From: Hyaloscypha bicolor E
Taxonomy: Eukaryota; Ascomycota; Leotiomycetes; Helotiales; Hyaloscyphaceae
Assembly (NCBI RefSeq): GCF_002865645.1
Contig: NW_020194512.1
Location: forward strand, 3,637,183 to 3,701,182
Length of the DNA stretch: 64,000 nt
Direction of reading: 5' to 3'
Shown here: positions 1 through 12,906 of the stretch, piece after piece
Layout of the letters: each line of letters begins with the position of its first letter
How positions within the stretch are numbered: position 1 is the first letter of the stretch
Position numbers and translations under genes: made by a program
Notes under the pieces: generated by a model
Seen by the model: only the letters and a program-made list of their open reading frames with translations
Told to the model about the DNA's origin: nothing
Databases searched by the model: none

Positions 1-229
1 CTACTCGGCCGGTAACGAATGCTGGTCTTTCACATGGATGGATGAGCAGTTTAGGATGGTTTGGCGACCAACGGAGTGCTTTGCCATCATTACGTCCTCC
101 CACTATTCATCTTGATATAAGAATCACAAGATCCCCAACTATTTTATATCACTTGCAATCCTTTCATTCAGAGCATATCTACCCTTCATATCTTACACCC
201 CAGCTATCTTACATCCCCTCTCTTTCAAA

Positions 230-2046
230 ATGGCAGGGGGCGTAAAGAAACCTGTCAATGTCTTTAAACTCAAGAACCTTGATGACCCAGCGCAAGTTTT
301 CAACTGGAGACTTTGGTTCGCTGTCTTTTCGTTCGGCCTCATGGGCGCTGCCCGCGGCGTCGATGAGGGTCTTATTAGTGGTGCTTTCGGCTCGAAGAAT
401 TTCCAGAAAACCATCCACTACAGCACGTACAGCACTGTTGAACAAACAAACATTAAAGCCAATGTTTCCGCCATGGTCCAGATAGGCTCTGTCGGTGGGG
501 CTCTCATGTGAGTTTCACCATTTTATACTCCTACTTCCCAGTGTGCTGGCAGAAGTCGGAGTAGACTGACGAGATAGTTAGTGCCTTTCTTGTATGTGAC
601 CGTATCGGCCGTATCTGGGCAACCCGTCAACTTTGCATAATTTGGATTGTTGGCATTGCCATTTTTATGGGTGCCAATGGCAACCTGGGCGCCATCTACG
701 CCGGACGCTTCATAGCTGGCTTAGGTGTTGGGCAAACAACAGTCGTTGGTCCCGTCTACCTGGCCGAGATCGCTCCTGCTTCTATTCGAGGACTTTGTAC
801 CTGCATCTTTACCGGATTTGTTTACCTTGGCATTGTCCTTGCATACTTCGCCAACTATGGTTGCTCGGTGAATCTTGGAGAGCGTACTATTGCACGATGG
901 GTAAGTTTTCCTTCACAACTTGTTGATTTTCGTGGGTCATTTAAGCTGATTGCCGTTTAGGAGGTACCTACCAGCTTGCACATTATGTTTGCGAGTCTCA
1001 TTCTCATTCTAACCTTCTTCCAATATGAGTCTCCTCGTTATCTCATTAAGAAGGGCCGTGGTGAACAAGCAACGAAAAACATGGCAATTATCCGGAACCT
1101 GCCACAAGACGATTCATATGTCGTCCGCGAAATCAATGCCATCCAAGTCCAGCTTCAAGAAGAGGAAGAAGCAACTATGGGCCAAGGCTGGATTGGAATT
1201 GTCAAGGAGATGTTCCTTATCCCGAGCAACTTTTACAGAATCTACCTTGGCCTTATGAGTCAGGTTCTTTCTCAGTGGTCCGGAGCCGGTTCAATCACGC
1301 TTTACGCCGTCAACTTGTTTGCCCTTCTTGGAATTACCGGCACAAACGAGGCTCTTCTAGCAACAGCCATCTTTGGTATTGTAAAGCTAGTCGCCGCTGT
1401 CGTCTGTGCGCTCTTTCTCGTCGATGTCATCGGCCGTAAGCGCTCACTTCTAATTGGCATCACCCTTCAAGCCATTTCCATGATCTACATTGCCGCCTTT
1501 CTCACCGCCGTTCCCAAACTCGGGACCGTGAAGAATTTTGTCCTGCCAAAATCCCAAAAAGGTGCAAGCACTGGTGCGATTGTCATGATCTACGTCTCGG
1601 GTGTTGGATGGGCTCTAGGCTGGAACTCCATGCAGTATCTCCTTACTGCTGAGCTATTCCCTCTCCGTATTCGCGCGGTATCTACCTCTATCGTCATGTG
1701 CTTCCACTTTGCGAACCAGTATGGAAACTCGCGCGCTGTGCCCAACATGCTGTTGCCGAAGGCTACTGGCGGCATCAACCCCTCTGGCACGTTTTGGTTC
1801 TTCACTGTCGTCACGATTGTTGGCGGGGTGTGGGTCTGGTTCACGATCCCCGAGACAGCCGGTCGTGACCTCGAGAGCATGGATCGCCTCTTCTCACTTC
1901 CCTGGTACAAGATCGGTATCTACGGAAACCGGGTTGCCGAGGAACAAGACGCGAGGCTCACAGAGAAGGAGGCTGCCATGGGACACGAGCATGGTATGGT
2001 CCACCAGGTTGAGGTTGTTGAAACGGTTGAGACTTCAAAGGCGTAG
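230..2046 (+). CDS. MFS sugar transporter (sugar porter family), 3 exons
   Basis: This is a probable proton-coupled sugar uptake protein of the plasma membrane, about 560 aa, the usual length for the sugar porter family. Exons are 230-507, 582-900 and 961-2046; the introns are 74 and 60 bp, begin GTGAGT and GTAAGT, and keep the frame. Seen in the sequence: an N-terminal NWRLWFAVFSFGLMGAARG segment, CDRIGRIWATRQ after TM2, PVYLAEIAPASIRG after TM4, ESPRYLIKKGR in the central loop, DVIGRKRSLLIG, and PETAGRDLESMDRLF after the last helix. These are the classical sugar-porter signatures. A hydrophilic tail follows. The substrate cannot be read from the sequence. The start at 230 gives a short cytosolic N-terminus typical of the family. 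A second, different sugar porter lies at 58143-59945. Family assignment is firm; substrate is unknown. Confidence 0.93.
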
Positions 2047-4874
2047 TTTATAACATACCAGATAGTTGTATACATTGTTGTGTGGCAAAGTGGCTTCGGT
2101 GAGGAATATCGGTAAGGAGCGGCAGGACCAGCCCTGTGTAACTTCGCAACAGTATTCTTCTCTCGCTCTTTTCATTTTTGGGGGGGATTCTTGGCGGGGA
2201 CAGTGTGGGATCATCGAATATTAGTTAGGTTAGTTTGATTGGCAAAACTCGTGCTTTGTTAAACGAATTCGAAAGCTTAGAGTGAACCAACATGAGGGTG
2301 CAACCAGCCCACGATATTTGGAAAAGAACCTGAAGGAAAAGAATTTATTTTTAGTGGGCTGCTCAACTGTACTACACAACCAGGTAAAAGCGAGAGATTT
2401 CTGTTAACCTCAAAATGCATATCGTACGGGGTATGAATCCGAGTTGGTGGGTGTTGTTGATCATGTCCAAGAGAAGCTACCACGGGGGATCCGTTAATGA
2501 GTCGATCTCCGTAGAAAAATCTCTAAAATTGGCTATGAATGGCACCTGTGATCAATAGCATTTAGCAAGCAATAGAATATCTACGGCACTGATTCTCACA
2601 AAAGACCGTCCGAATGACCGTGTATGCTTGCACCATTGGACAGAACAGAACGTTTGCGATCCAAGCTAAAGTGCCTGAATATGCAGTGTACATAAGGCCA
2701 TCCAACGAATAAATAGGGGATTCCGGTGTGGAATTATTTATTATGTTGACATTATTTTCCGAATTTGCCGCGATTTTGACAGCATGGCCTGAGAAGACTA
2801 AAGGCGTGAAGCTTCTTGCGAGTGAATGATAAGACCAGGTGATTCTAAGTAGTGATGTGACACTCCATCTGTTAAGAGAGATCTCACCCTGTATAGGTAA
2901 GTGTCATGGCCTGGACAAGCTGTGGGGGTGGAATGTGGTGTGTTTGTGTAAATATGTAAGAATGATGATGCCCTAAGGGCGGTGAAGAAGCTATATATAC
3001 GCCTGTGCGCAGCACGTGACAGTAAAGAAGGTAGATTGAGTGGCCAAATTTAAGCGAAGGCACAAGGGGCGGGGCGGATGTCAACACTTGACAATATTGG
3101 CTCCGTCAACACAAAAGAGTAGGAAATGAGAGTGAAAGTATCTTAATCGCAATAAATACTGTATTATCCTCCTCGAAGTTTCATCTTTATTAAAAGGTCT
3201 TTAGAAAGGGAGAGGTGCAAGTGTTGTCGCTAAAATCACGCGGACTTTCGATTCTTTCCAAATAGGATTTTTTGCTCTTCGCGTTTCAAACGGACTGGAA
3301 TCGGACCCTAAACCCTGAATAACGATTCGAAGGTTCGATTGAGTCATTGATCTCAAAGAGTGCGAGGTGGGTCTGCCCGCTTTTTAGCGTGGCTGGGCAC
3401 TGCATTCAGAATATTGGGCGAGATGATGTTGATCAATTGATGGTGTGTGAGAAGTGATAAGTACAGATAGTGTAGCTCGCTAAGGAAGGCACATCCTGTT
3501 AAAAGGGCTGTTTTGCACGTGATGGCGCTAAGGGTAAAACTCTGATTTTTGGGCACTTGTAAACCTTAGCCTTTACACCAATTATATGCTCTTTTGCAGG
3601 ACCCCAAAATTACCCTCTCAACACATCCACGCAGTCCGCCCAGAAGGTTTCACAACCCAATCGCCGATTTCACTCAACCGCTCAAAATGAGATTTGGAGA
3701 CCTTAACGCCACAACTTCAAGAAATTAACATAATATCCGCCATAACCAGGGTATTCTTCATATTGTACCAAAGTTTTAGAATTTTTTAAGTATTTTGAAA
3801 AGTTGACAAAACTTTCGGTGTTCGGAATAGGCGGTTGCGTGGTTTGGGCGTTTGGCCCGGTGAGGCAGATCCTCGGGCTTGCAATGAACCCCAACTAAGG
3901 CAAAAGTCACTTCACGAAATCGATTTCGTGAATTTATAAGGAACACCAAAAAACCTGACCTCTTTAGAAAATTATAAAAGTTACCAAAGTTATTAAAGAA
4001 TAGGCAGCGATTATAAAGATCTGATCTTTAGGCTTATATAAGTCGTGGCTTAAAGACTAGCTTAAAGGCATAGAATAAACACATAGAAAAAGGGCGAAAT
4101 GCCAAGGATTTTTATGAACTCTGGTCCGGGCCAGAGTCCATGAAATCGGGCACTCGGACGTTTTTTGTATGGGAGAATTTGATCGATTTTGATCGATTTG
4201 ATGAAATTGACCTAGTTCTCGATTTTGCAAACTGCGCGTTCATTTTGTCGAGCGATTTGGTCTAATATGTCCCAGATTTCATGAAGATCGCGAAAACGAA
4301 CGGGGCATAAGCAGCACCGAATAAACTCTCGCCTCGCGAATTCCTTCAACAATTCTGCATCTCACCACAAATACTCCTTTAATTTGCAGCATAGGGCAAA
4401 GAAGTTGGGGCACAACCTAGTTAGCGCTGTGTCAAAAGTAGGCCACACCTGGCATGTCCCCTACTCGGAAGGTCCGCGGTCGAGCGATTATTACAATTCA
4501 TATCTATGTCGGCTTCGAGCGTCTCTTCGATTGGTGCACGAGACCTTCCGGCGGCTACCGGATCTGGCACCATGCAACCATCTCCTCCAGCAACACCCTT
4601 TGGCGCCTATTCCAGCGTATTAGGTGGAGTGACAACCTGAAACGGCTCGTACATCTGTCAAAATCGGGGAGCGCTCGGAACGGTGGGTTTCACAATCCTA
4701 TCGTGTGCCTCGTAGATAAAGGTAAGAGCATCTAGTTGCCTAATTTTCACCCATATATTGTATGCTATGAGATATATTGAAGCATTGCACATGAACAAAA
4801 TGACTCAATTCACACTGCAGCATTGGCGTAATCTTCTCACATTTTATGACAGAAGAAACTCACCTGAGGCTGCA
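2047..4874. other. Intergenic stretch, AT-rich, no gene recognised
   Basis: No open frame here resembles a known protein. The stretch from about 3700 to 4300 is AT-rich and contains a 22-bp perfect palindrome at 3911-3932 and repeated GATCGATTT words near 4190. It could hold a decayed repeat, but no terminal repeats or coding relic were found. Confidence 0.4.
3911..3932. repeat. 22-bp perfect palindrome
   Basis: The sequence TTCACGAAATC is followed at once by its reverse complement GATTTCGTGAA, giving a dyad with no spacer. It lies in AT-rich intergenic DNA with no gene within 900 bp. Function is unknown; it could be a protein-binding dyad or a repeat end. Confidence 0.6.
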
Positions 4875-5971
4875 ATGGAGGAAGGCACTCTGGATAATCC
4901 CGAAAATAGACGCACAAATACCCCTCCACCCTTTTCTTCCTCCGAACTCGAGGGCGTCGCAAGATACTTGGACACTGACCCAGACTTTTGGGTATTTCGG
5001 CGCTTTAGAAAGCTTCACCTTGTCAATGTGCTCCGCATGCAGCTGGACCTAGTGAGGCTCGAACACAAGCTCGATACGCAACTATCAGCGGGGGAAGGGA
5101 ATGAGGAGGAGAATGATTCTCACACCCTGTTGTCGGATATTCAGAGTTCGTTGTCTGAATACGGTACGCTCCACAACCAACTTACCATTCTCTCATGTAC
5201 CCCACTTCGGCTTAACATGCCAAGAGCAAGTTGAACTAATATATTGTGCTTCTCTCTAGATGCCGCATTGTCATCCCTCGCCCGATTCAAGTCTTATCGA
5301 GAGCCTGACCGTAATATTGTCAGCGAGTTGACAGAATGGGGAACTACATGCCTTGAAAATGGCCATCCGCTATTGCACGGACTCGAGATACCTTATCCAG
5401 GGAACACGTGCCTTAAAGACCTTGCGTCGATAGCAGCGGTTGAGAAATCATGGACCCACCGGTTTATAGATAAGCATCATTGCTTGCGTAGGATCTTCGT
5501 GCGTTTTTCTATGCCTGTCACCAGCCAGGTTAACTCAATATGCAGGAATAAGCTGACGCTGAGGAATTTAGGAGATCCCTGAAGATCAGATGCCCCCAGA
5601 ACAGCGACCTTCGTCGAAAACCCGGACAATACTGCTCTACTCAGAAGAAAGTGTTCAACGTGCCGAGGCTGTTTTTCTCCACTTAAGCTTCTGTATTTTA
5701 TTGATTTGCCCCATCATAGGGCTCTCGTACATGCAAAGTAAGATGTGGAAGCTGGTACTTTTAGGAATCTTTTTGTTCGTAGCATCACTGCTTTTTGTGG
5801 GCCTTGTAAACATGCCAAATAAAAGCGGTCTCGCTTTAGTGGCAGGGTATGTTGCTCTGCCATTTCAATCTCCCTAGTGTAGACTCTACACATAGTTACT
5901 TGGGCTGACTTTCACATAATAGGTATGCTGCAATATTGGTTGTGTTTCTATCTGGTAATGGTGGCCCCTGA
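4875..5971 (+). CDS. DUF6594-type fungal membrane protein, 4 exons
   Basis: This protein of about 283 aa belongs to a filamentous-fungal family of unknown function (DUF6594). Exons are 4875-5163, 5260-5498, 5572-5846 and 5923-5971; all three introns (96, 73, 76 bp) restore the family pattern across the joins, for example SSLSEY/DAALSSLARF and LVAG/YAAILVVF. Seen: the N-terminal pattern LDTDPDFWVFRRF, then MQLDLVRLEHKLD (a coiled-coil-like Q-x-x-L-x-x-L-E stretch), a middle charged region, the YSEESVQRAE motif, and three hydrophobic helices at the C-terminus ending FLSGNGGP. The start is uncertain: an upstream in-frame ATG exists at 4758, but the family core begins after 4875. The role is not known. 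Confidence 0.78.
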
Positions 5972-6371
5972 TACGTGTATCCTGGAGGACGTAGCAAGCA
6001 GATAGTGCGTTGTTAATTTTATACTGAGAGGTTCCTAGTATGAATGCATTCTCAAGCAAATGAAAAATTCAAAAGTATTTATTTCAGACTCGCCATACGT
6101 AAATTGTTCGTGAATCAGCCTGAAAAAATAAAGAACATGACAAACTAATTACAGATTGAGGATAATCAAATAAGGGTAGCTAGTGTTCTCCCAAAAAAAA
6201 AGGCACCTTCCCCAACAAAGAAGATTGTTTCAAAGAAGCAAGAACTTATAAAACATTGCGAGAAAACAAAAGGCCATGAAAATTGACGAAATAAGTATTA
6301 GACGTAAAGTCTATGGCAATTGAGTACTCAGAACTATACCTTAGACGAATTCCCAACGATAGTACAAACCC
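5972..6371. other. Convergent intergenic spacer
   Basis: About 400 bp between the 3' ends of the DUF6594 gene (+) and the serine hydrolase gene (-). It is AT-rich, has a run of A near 6195, and presumably holds both 3' untranslated regions. No gene is seen. Confidence 0.5.
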
Positions 6372-8276
6372 TCAACCTACTGCTTCGATTCGAGTAAAAC
6401 GATCTACAACATTCCGTCCATTCCTAAAGAAGCACACAACAACTCCATTCATTTCCTCGAAACCAAAGGTTAAGTTCTCCCAGTCTCCAAAACAATCAAT
6501 GGCTAAATCAGTAGTGCCACGTACACGCGAACATATTCTAAAAACTTGGCCCTTGCGAACAAATCTCATTGGCTTCGACACCTTGGTCTCTCCTTTCAGT
6601 TTGACTCCCAGGGTGCCATCGAGGTCAATGATTTCCAGACTTTGTCCATTCTTCTTGTTCTTGTAGATGCCGAGGATATTAGGACAAGCTGCAGTTAGTG
6701 TATCGGGTGCCTTGTCTTCCTCCTCGAGCTTCGAATAAACACGAGCGTTCTCTTCGTACATCTGAGCCGCTAACTCCACATAGTGCGCTCTATGTATCTG
6801 GGGCAGCGTCATCGTCTGCCACCCCTTTGGCCGACAAGCAAAGTTTGGATCTCCGATCTTGGAGGGTCGAAGGTCAAGGATCTCTTGGAGACAGAGTTTC
6901 GAGACGATATCCGACATATCAATGGGACTCGTGGTGTTCGTCAGGATAATAACAAAGATTTGTTGTTTCGGGAGTAAATATACTGTGCTCAGCCAACCGG
7001 TCGCGCACCCAGCCATATAAAACGCTGTCACGTCTTTGTTTTGAGAATCCTTGCCTAACTTATAGGTTGAGGCATCACCGTCACTTGATATTAGTCGGTT
7101 GAGAGAATGACTACCCGGCAAATCCTCGTCAAGTGTCGTATAGAGCCCAAACCTTGTGTAGCCATGTTTCTCGTCATCAAGCGTGCCTATGCCTCTGAAG
7201 AGAGACTCGACAAATCCTTTATCAAACATGGCACTGCTAGGTGTCCCATGTAACCCCTCCAGCACCATTTCAAAGAATTTCCCAATATCTGCAGCGCTTG
7301 TATGACCACCCATAGCAGCCTTCTCCACAGTGTCGGACAGGTAAAGGATTTCGTTAACGTGGATGGCTCGGCGAAGTCCTTTGCTGGACACCATATGCGG
7401 TTGTACTCGTTTTCCGATTGGCACCGCGTTCAACTCATCGGCACTCATGTACGTCTGGTGCATGCCAAGGGGGTCGAAAATGTATTCCCTTAGGAAATCA
7501 GGGAGCGATTTGCCCGAAACGACTTCGATTAAGAGGGCTATCAAAATAAAATTGGCGTTCGAGTACTCGACCCAAGCCGTATTATTGTGTTGCTTGCGAG
7601 AGTCTTCTGTGTATTGAGAGATCGTGTTGAGGAAGGCGTTCTTCGATAAGAGGGGGCTTCCGTCTGGAGAAAAAAGCCAGTGATTGATATTGCATGGCCC
7701 TTTGTAATGGACGATAAGTTCGAAGACTGTGGGGTTGCCGTATAGAGGCTTGATCTTAAAATCTTGGCTATATTCGTTGAATACATCTGTGAACGTCCTC
7801 GACCAAGCATTTCGGACGCCGCGGAACCTGTTGGATGGATCAGAGCCTGCTGATAGCTTCTCAATCATCCAGGAAGCGCCGGCAGCTATATAGACTTTGA
7901 AGAGTGAGGATCCAGCGAAGATACGTCCATCATCTGCGGTTGCGATACGCTCCGCACTTCCACCATCTGGAAGACGGAACGTTGAGAAGTATCTGGCTTT
8001 CCTTATTCCGACGTGGATAGTACAAAGTTCGGTTTTGGAGATCTCCTGAACTTTCTGTACGTATTCTGCGAGGTCATCGAGAAGCATCGCTGAGAGGTAA
8101 GATATGACTGGCAGATGTCGGCAGATGCTGTAGCTGTTGATAAGTGGTCGTAGAGCGCTCGGTGGAGATGGTTGGATCGGTGGGAGAGGAGAATCTCGTG
8201 GAATAGAGGAACAATCAAGACAAAGGTAGTGAAAACAACCTTCCTCGCTAGTAGCCGATTTGCGACCTCGAATCAC
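6372..8276 (-). CDS. Serine hydrolase of the beta-lactamase/class C fold
   Basis: This single-exon frame encodes up to 634 aa. It belongs to the serine beta-lactamase/DD-peptidase-like family (PF00144), which in fungi acts as esterases, transesterases or peptidases rather than antibiotic hydrolases. Seen, numbered from the longest start: the nucleophile motif S124-L-F-K127 in AGSSLFKVY, the Y238-S-N240 motif in EYSNANF followed by a LLIEVVSGKSLPDFL helix, and LREYIFDPLGMHQTYM, typical of the fold. The C-terminal 150 aa look like the small beta domain found in fungal members. The more likely start is Met64 (position 8087), because the first 63 residues are proline/serine rich and not part of the fold. 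No signal peptide is evident, so the enzyme is probably intracellular. The substrate is unknown. Confidence 0.85.
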   Translation of the reverse strand: MIRGRKSATSEEGCFHYLCLDCSSIPRDSPLPPIQPSPPSALRPLINSYSICRHLPVISYLSAMLLDDLAEYVQKVQEISKTELCTIHVGIRKARYFSTFRLPDGGSAERIATADDGRIFAGSSLFKVYIAAGASWMIEKLSAGSDPSNRFRGVRNAWSRTFTDVFNEYSQDFKIKPLYGNPTVFELIVHYKGPCNINHWLFSPDGSPLLSKNAFLNTISQYTEDSRKQHNNTAWVEYSNANFILIALLIEVVSGKSLPDFLREYIFDPLGMHQTYMSADELNAVPIGKRVQPHMVSSKGLRRAIHVNEILYLSDTVEKAAMGGHTSAADIGKFFEMVLEGLHGTPSSAMFDKGFVESLFRGIGTLDDEKHGYTRFGLYTTLDEDLPGSHSLNRLISSDGDASTYKLGKDSQNKDVTAFYMAGCATGWLSTVYLLPKQQIFVIILTNTTSPIDMSDIVSKLCLQEILDLRPSKIGDPNFACRPKGWQTMTLPQIHRAHYVELAAQMYEENARVYSKLEEEDKAPDTLTAACPNILGIYKNKKNGQSLEIIDLDGTLGVKLKGETKVSKPMRFVRKGQVFRICSRVRGTTDLAIDCFGDWENLTFGFEEMNGVVVCFFRNGRNVVDRFTRIEAVG

Positions 8277-11200
8277 TCGTAGACTTCGAATTGAAGATGT
8301 CTTCTAGTACTGCGAGTAAGGGAAATGATTCAAACCGAAGGCAATTACGAATGCCCGATGTCTAGCCTCGGTTTTAAAGAAGGTGGGCCCAGCTGAAGGA
8401 GTATCCTGTGTCTTCCGAGCGAGTGCACCCCTCAATCCTCTATCTCCCGTCCCGCCAGCGCCTTAGCTCCATTAAGTTTCCACGGGAGAGACAGCAAGCC
8501 CAGTAGGAGAGATATTTATGGAGCACGCATCCGAATGAAAACGAACATAAATACCGTACAACATGATCCAGTTCTGGACAAGCATGGCGAAGGAGAAGTA
8601 TCTTTATCGCCTCTATCCAAAAGGCGTTGTGGTATATTTGAGCCCAGCAAGATTAGGACATGCTGTCGGGACCATTGGAAATCGATTTGAGGGCCCCATT
8701 GGACGCTTGCTGTATCTAAGACTATCGATTCCTGGCAACTACGCCGTTCAGTTAGCATGGTGTACGTAACTTGGTGTTTGGTACCTATCTCGTGTTCCAA
8801 ATCCGAAATCCAAGAATTGTGGTTCTAAATGTAAATGGGAAGTTGGAACTGCGATGTACTATACCCTTGGTCTTATTACAGAGGATCAAGAATATGGATG
8901 CAATAGTCTAAGGTACCCGCCAAATGCTACTCAAAAAATGTTGCTGTGGAATGTATTCTCGCAGAATTTGCACCATGACCTTAGTAACATTCCATTGCCA
9001 ATCTCTCTAGCCTATTGGATTGACTTCTGGAGGAATGTTTTCTGTGCACTTGGTGGCATTGGTGCGGCAAGTCAGCGGGGCATTCCTACCGAAAAGGAGT
9101 TAGCCTCGTCAGAAGTGAACCTACGAAACGTACCGCGACAAGCAGATCAACTGCGTCCGACATAGATCACAGCCAGCTGGTGCTGAATATTGGTATCTTT
9201 GCTCAGTCATCCTCTGCAGCTTTCATCTTGTTGATGAATGCTGACAAAACAGGTTGTTGACTCCACAGAACGACCCTTTATACCTCGACAATCGCTGATG
9301 CTTCGCCGTCCAGGTCTGCAGCTTCATTCCAAATAATCAAGAAATTGTTAAAGTAACAGGAAAACAACCTCTCGACCAGTTACATATACCTTTTGGAGAC
9401 GGTCTCCTTAAAGGTCATGGAACTCAGTACAATGCCGGACTTCCCAAAAGCGCAATGCCTTCGGCTGTGCCTATGAACGACGAAAATTCCATTAGGTCCT
9501 GGAGCAAACATACAGAGGCTGTTGCTGATACGTAACTCATTGTTTGGCGATTACCCAGTCTAAACCCCACCTCATCTTCTACCCCGCTGCGAATGCTTCC
9601 CGACCAAACGCTATATCGAATCTCATCGGCATAAAGCGAGAACAGATGTGCTTCAAGGAACGGCAGACGTCGACTTGGCTCGATCGATGTATGGAGCAAC
9701 ATGGAGCAAGTAACAACCGGGAGGTGATGGCATTCGATGGCAATCAGCTAGCCCAGGGCAGAGGGATGACGCCTAAGGGTAAAAATTAAACTATTCGCCA
9801 TGGAGCAGACCATTGCACATGATGTTGCTCTGGTACTGTTGTCAAAGCCAAGGAGCCAAAACAATATGGGAATCTGGAGTGTGGATAGGCCAATCAGGGC
9901 AGCTAGGGACATTGGGGAATACCAGGTGTTGGCATTCTGATAGTCATCTACGCTGCGAAAGGGCTCGCCAATTGGGCCTCTCGTAATGCGATGGTTGATC
10001 GTGCCGATATTCGATGGAGTACCTCCACGGGATGCTCGGGATCGGAGCTCGACTTTTCTGACTCAAGCTGCACCAAATTCGGCCCGGGAAGCGACTTCCC
10101 GGTGTGATTGAGTGTACAAGGTGGGCCGTAGAGGGTGGAGGGCATAGTTGAAGGCCAATGGTGTTGCTGCACGTCTCTGCACAAGCTGCAGGAGCGGGAT
10201 GAACGGTCTCAGGCCTGAGTCTGTTTATTTAAGATAGAGGATGTATCCTGACGGGTTGGTGTTGCGGTCGTGGTCTGGCAAAAACGACGAAGCACGGAAG
10301 CCCACAAACAAAGACCAATCAGAATGTCTGGCTCTGCTGCTCGTATTTCGAAAAAGGGCAAGAAGAGTCGGCCGCACATCTTGCCAGAATTTATGCCAGA
10401 CCTCGCGGAGGATACGTCTTTTCAGCCTCGGAAGGAAGAGGACGTACCAGCGGAGACACTTGGTGGATCATCTAAGGGTGGTTCTGCTCAACCAAAGCCC
10501 AAGAAGGAAAGCCGCGTAGGTACCAATTCTTGAAGTCTGTCGCGATTGGGAGTCTGACAATGCTATCAGGGTCATAAATGTATTGCTTCCTGACAGTGGT
10601 GGTCACAGTGAACGACGAGTGCTGAGCTGATTGTGGGCTGTGGTCGGGCGTGACGGCGGACACTGCGAGACTCAGCAAGAGACTTGAACAAATCTGTGTA
10701 TACAACAGACTTTGGCGGTTTACTTCTTGCTACAATTCAATATTAAATGATTGTCAGCTCTGTGGGTTTGGGGGAAATTACGTGTTGCCCAGGCTTTGCG
10801 GACCGACCCAGAATGCCAGGACCCTTGCAGTTCTTCAACCCCCACCCTCCACTCGTCCCGCGAGTTCAAAGTTACAGTACCATCCAAGCCAACCATAAAT
10901 ACTGAATTCGCTGATAGGCTCGAGCAGTGTTGCGGGCCCTGCAATAACCCAGCCAGCAGCGTGCTCTGGCATAGCGACGCCAGCATAGGGAACGAGTAAA
11001 GAGCCTGAGTTTTACCTTAGTCGGGTTCGCGTCGCATCCCGAGGCGGTGCGGGACCGCGCGGGGGTCAATTCTGAGCTTCCCCGGGTAACCTTATGCAGG
11101 TAGGTGGCCTTCTCGCGCGAGGATTTTTGGTGCGGCAGTGTCACGAGCCCATTTCTGGCTCCCACAGCTCAAGCCATATCTGGACCCCCGAAGTGTAAGA

Positions 11201-12906
11201 ATGTCTTCGTGCTTCTTCTTAGTGGGGCCTAAATTGCTTTTGTGGGATAGAAGGTTACACAGCCAGACACCCTGCGTTGGAGCTCTCGGGAAACCAGCCA
11301 ATCACTAGCTCTTTTAACACTGACTGAAAGATGTTATCGAGTATGAGTAAGAAATTTGCGAGGACCTGGTGGACGAGTCCTAGCTTCAAAGCAAAATCTC
11401 TGTGGAGCCCGCTTTAATTCATAAATGACCAAGACTCGTCTCTCCCCCATACTTATCTACTACCAGCGAAACATCGAAACATTTCTAGCAATAGTTCGGT
11501 TAGTTCCCAACACTGGAATGAGCGGGTCCTCACCTCTGACACGTTTTTGCTGACCCCGTTTGCGACGGAAAACGTTCCAAGGTAGCAACACGAGCCTGAA
11601 ACCCAAGCCCAGAGAAAAAGCTGCTTCCTTGCCGATCACCAATATGCACTTTCTCAAAACCGTCTTGACTTGATATCGTCAATAGATTCTCTCTTATCAT
11701 TGGTAGAGTTTCATTAGATGTTCCCAGAGGATAGGTTCGATAATGTATAGGACGTGGAAGTATCCACTGGGAGAATTTATGAGCACAGATTAAACTATTC
11801 TTCTTTTTGCTTCACCTTTTCCAACTCTTCAATTGCGAGGGCTGAGAGGAGGATGGAGTTATCGATTGTTGATGGGGGAGACGAGAGGATTTAAAGGGCA
11901 CAGACCGAGAGTTCCTGATTGTTTAGCGAGGAAGCCGGCATGTATTATTTGTTTTGAGGGAAGGGCAGGCTAGTTTTAGCTTGGTAATTTGAGTGAGGCT
12001 GGGATTGAAAAGTGACGAACTTTGGGCTCCATATTTGTTGTTCTCAACAAATATTCCGCCTGGAAGGATGGCTTTTGAGTTCCAGAGGGAGAGGTTGGTG
12101 ATGGATTGCAAGTCTGGCAATGATCAGGCGAGCCGGCTCGACCAGCTTAGCCAGGAGGTGAGGATGAGTAGGTTTGCTAGCTTGTCCTAGATCAAAGATA
12201 TTCGCGTTCGTGTACTTGAGAGTATAACCTCAAAGGGGAGAAATCACCTCTTTGTTCCGCTTCTCATCGTCGAGGGCAGTCTTTCGTACAGGTGCAAGAG
12301 CGAGTATTTCTCAAGTAATTCTGCTAGGCGATAAGCTCCATAAACACACAAAAGCTGTAGGAATATCTGCGAACGGCAATATACAGAGCATTCAAAGATA
12401 GTCAGAAGTCTCTCAACTCTCATTACAAGAGGATGTCTTGGGTATAAGTCAATGGCCTTCTATCGCGGAGTTTTCATTTCCGAGCCTTTCAGCCACAGGT
12501 CCTACAGAAAATACTGCAGCAGATACGCAATGGGATACATTTAATACGCACACTCAAACACAACCACAGAATCTCGATGGCATGTCTGACAGTTCTCCGT
12601 AGGTCCTTCACATGCAATGATTGGAGGTGATTTTGGTGTCGAAACCTGGGACCAAATGCCGCCGAACGCGGAATGGGGTCCAGAATGGGATATCGCCCAG
12701 CAGAACGATGGAACCAAAACTGCTGCCAAATGGACGATGAACATATAAGGGAGTTATTGAGAAGGCAATGCGTGGATTCTGCCACCACTGCCTTGACGAT
12801 ACACTTTAAGAGAAGCGAGGCGAATAGGGGCAGAATCGGGAGGTTTGCACGTGACCGTCATTTCTACCTTCATGCCTCCGAAAGTGAATCGAAAAGCAGA
12901 ACAATA
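8277..12906. other. Gene-poor stretch of about 4.6 kb
   Basis: The short open frames in this region show no recognised domain and no convincing exon chain, apart from one small spliced candidate at 10324-10593. Base composition is near that of the flanking genes, so it is not simply a RIP-mutated block. It ends at the left inverted repeat of the pogo-like transposon. Confidence 0.4.
10324..10593 (+). CDS. Possible small basic protein, two exons, unknown function
   Basis: I do not recognise this product. An ATG at 10324 opens a lysine-, serine- and proline-rich frame starting MSGSAARISKKGKKSRPHIL. If an intron is removed at 10516-10569 (donor GTAGGT, a CTGAC branch-like motif, acceptor TATCAG) the frame continues GHKCIAS and stops at 10593, giving about 71 aa. 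Without splicing it stops at 10533. It is hydrophilic with no signal peptide or membrane segment and would be disordered. The splice is plausible but unproven; this could be a chance open frame. Confidence 0.3.

Noticed and set aside
8516..9165. Several frames of 70-100 codons after the serine hydrolase gene
   Set aside because: They overlap on both strands, have no motifs, and no splice chain extends them.
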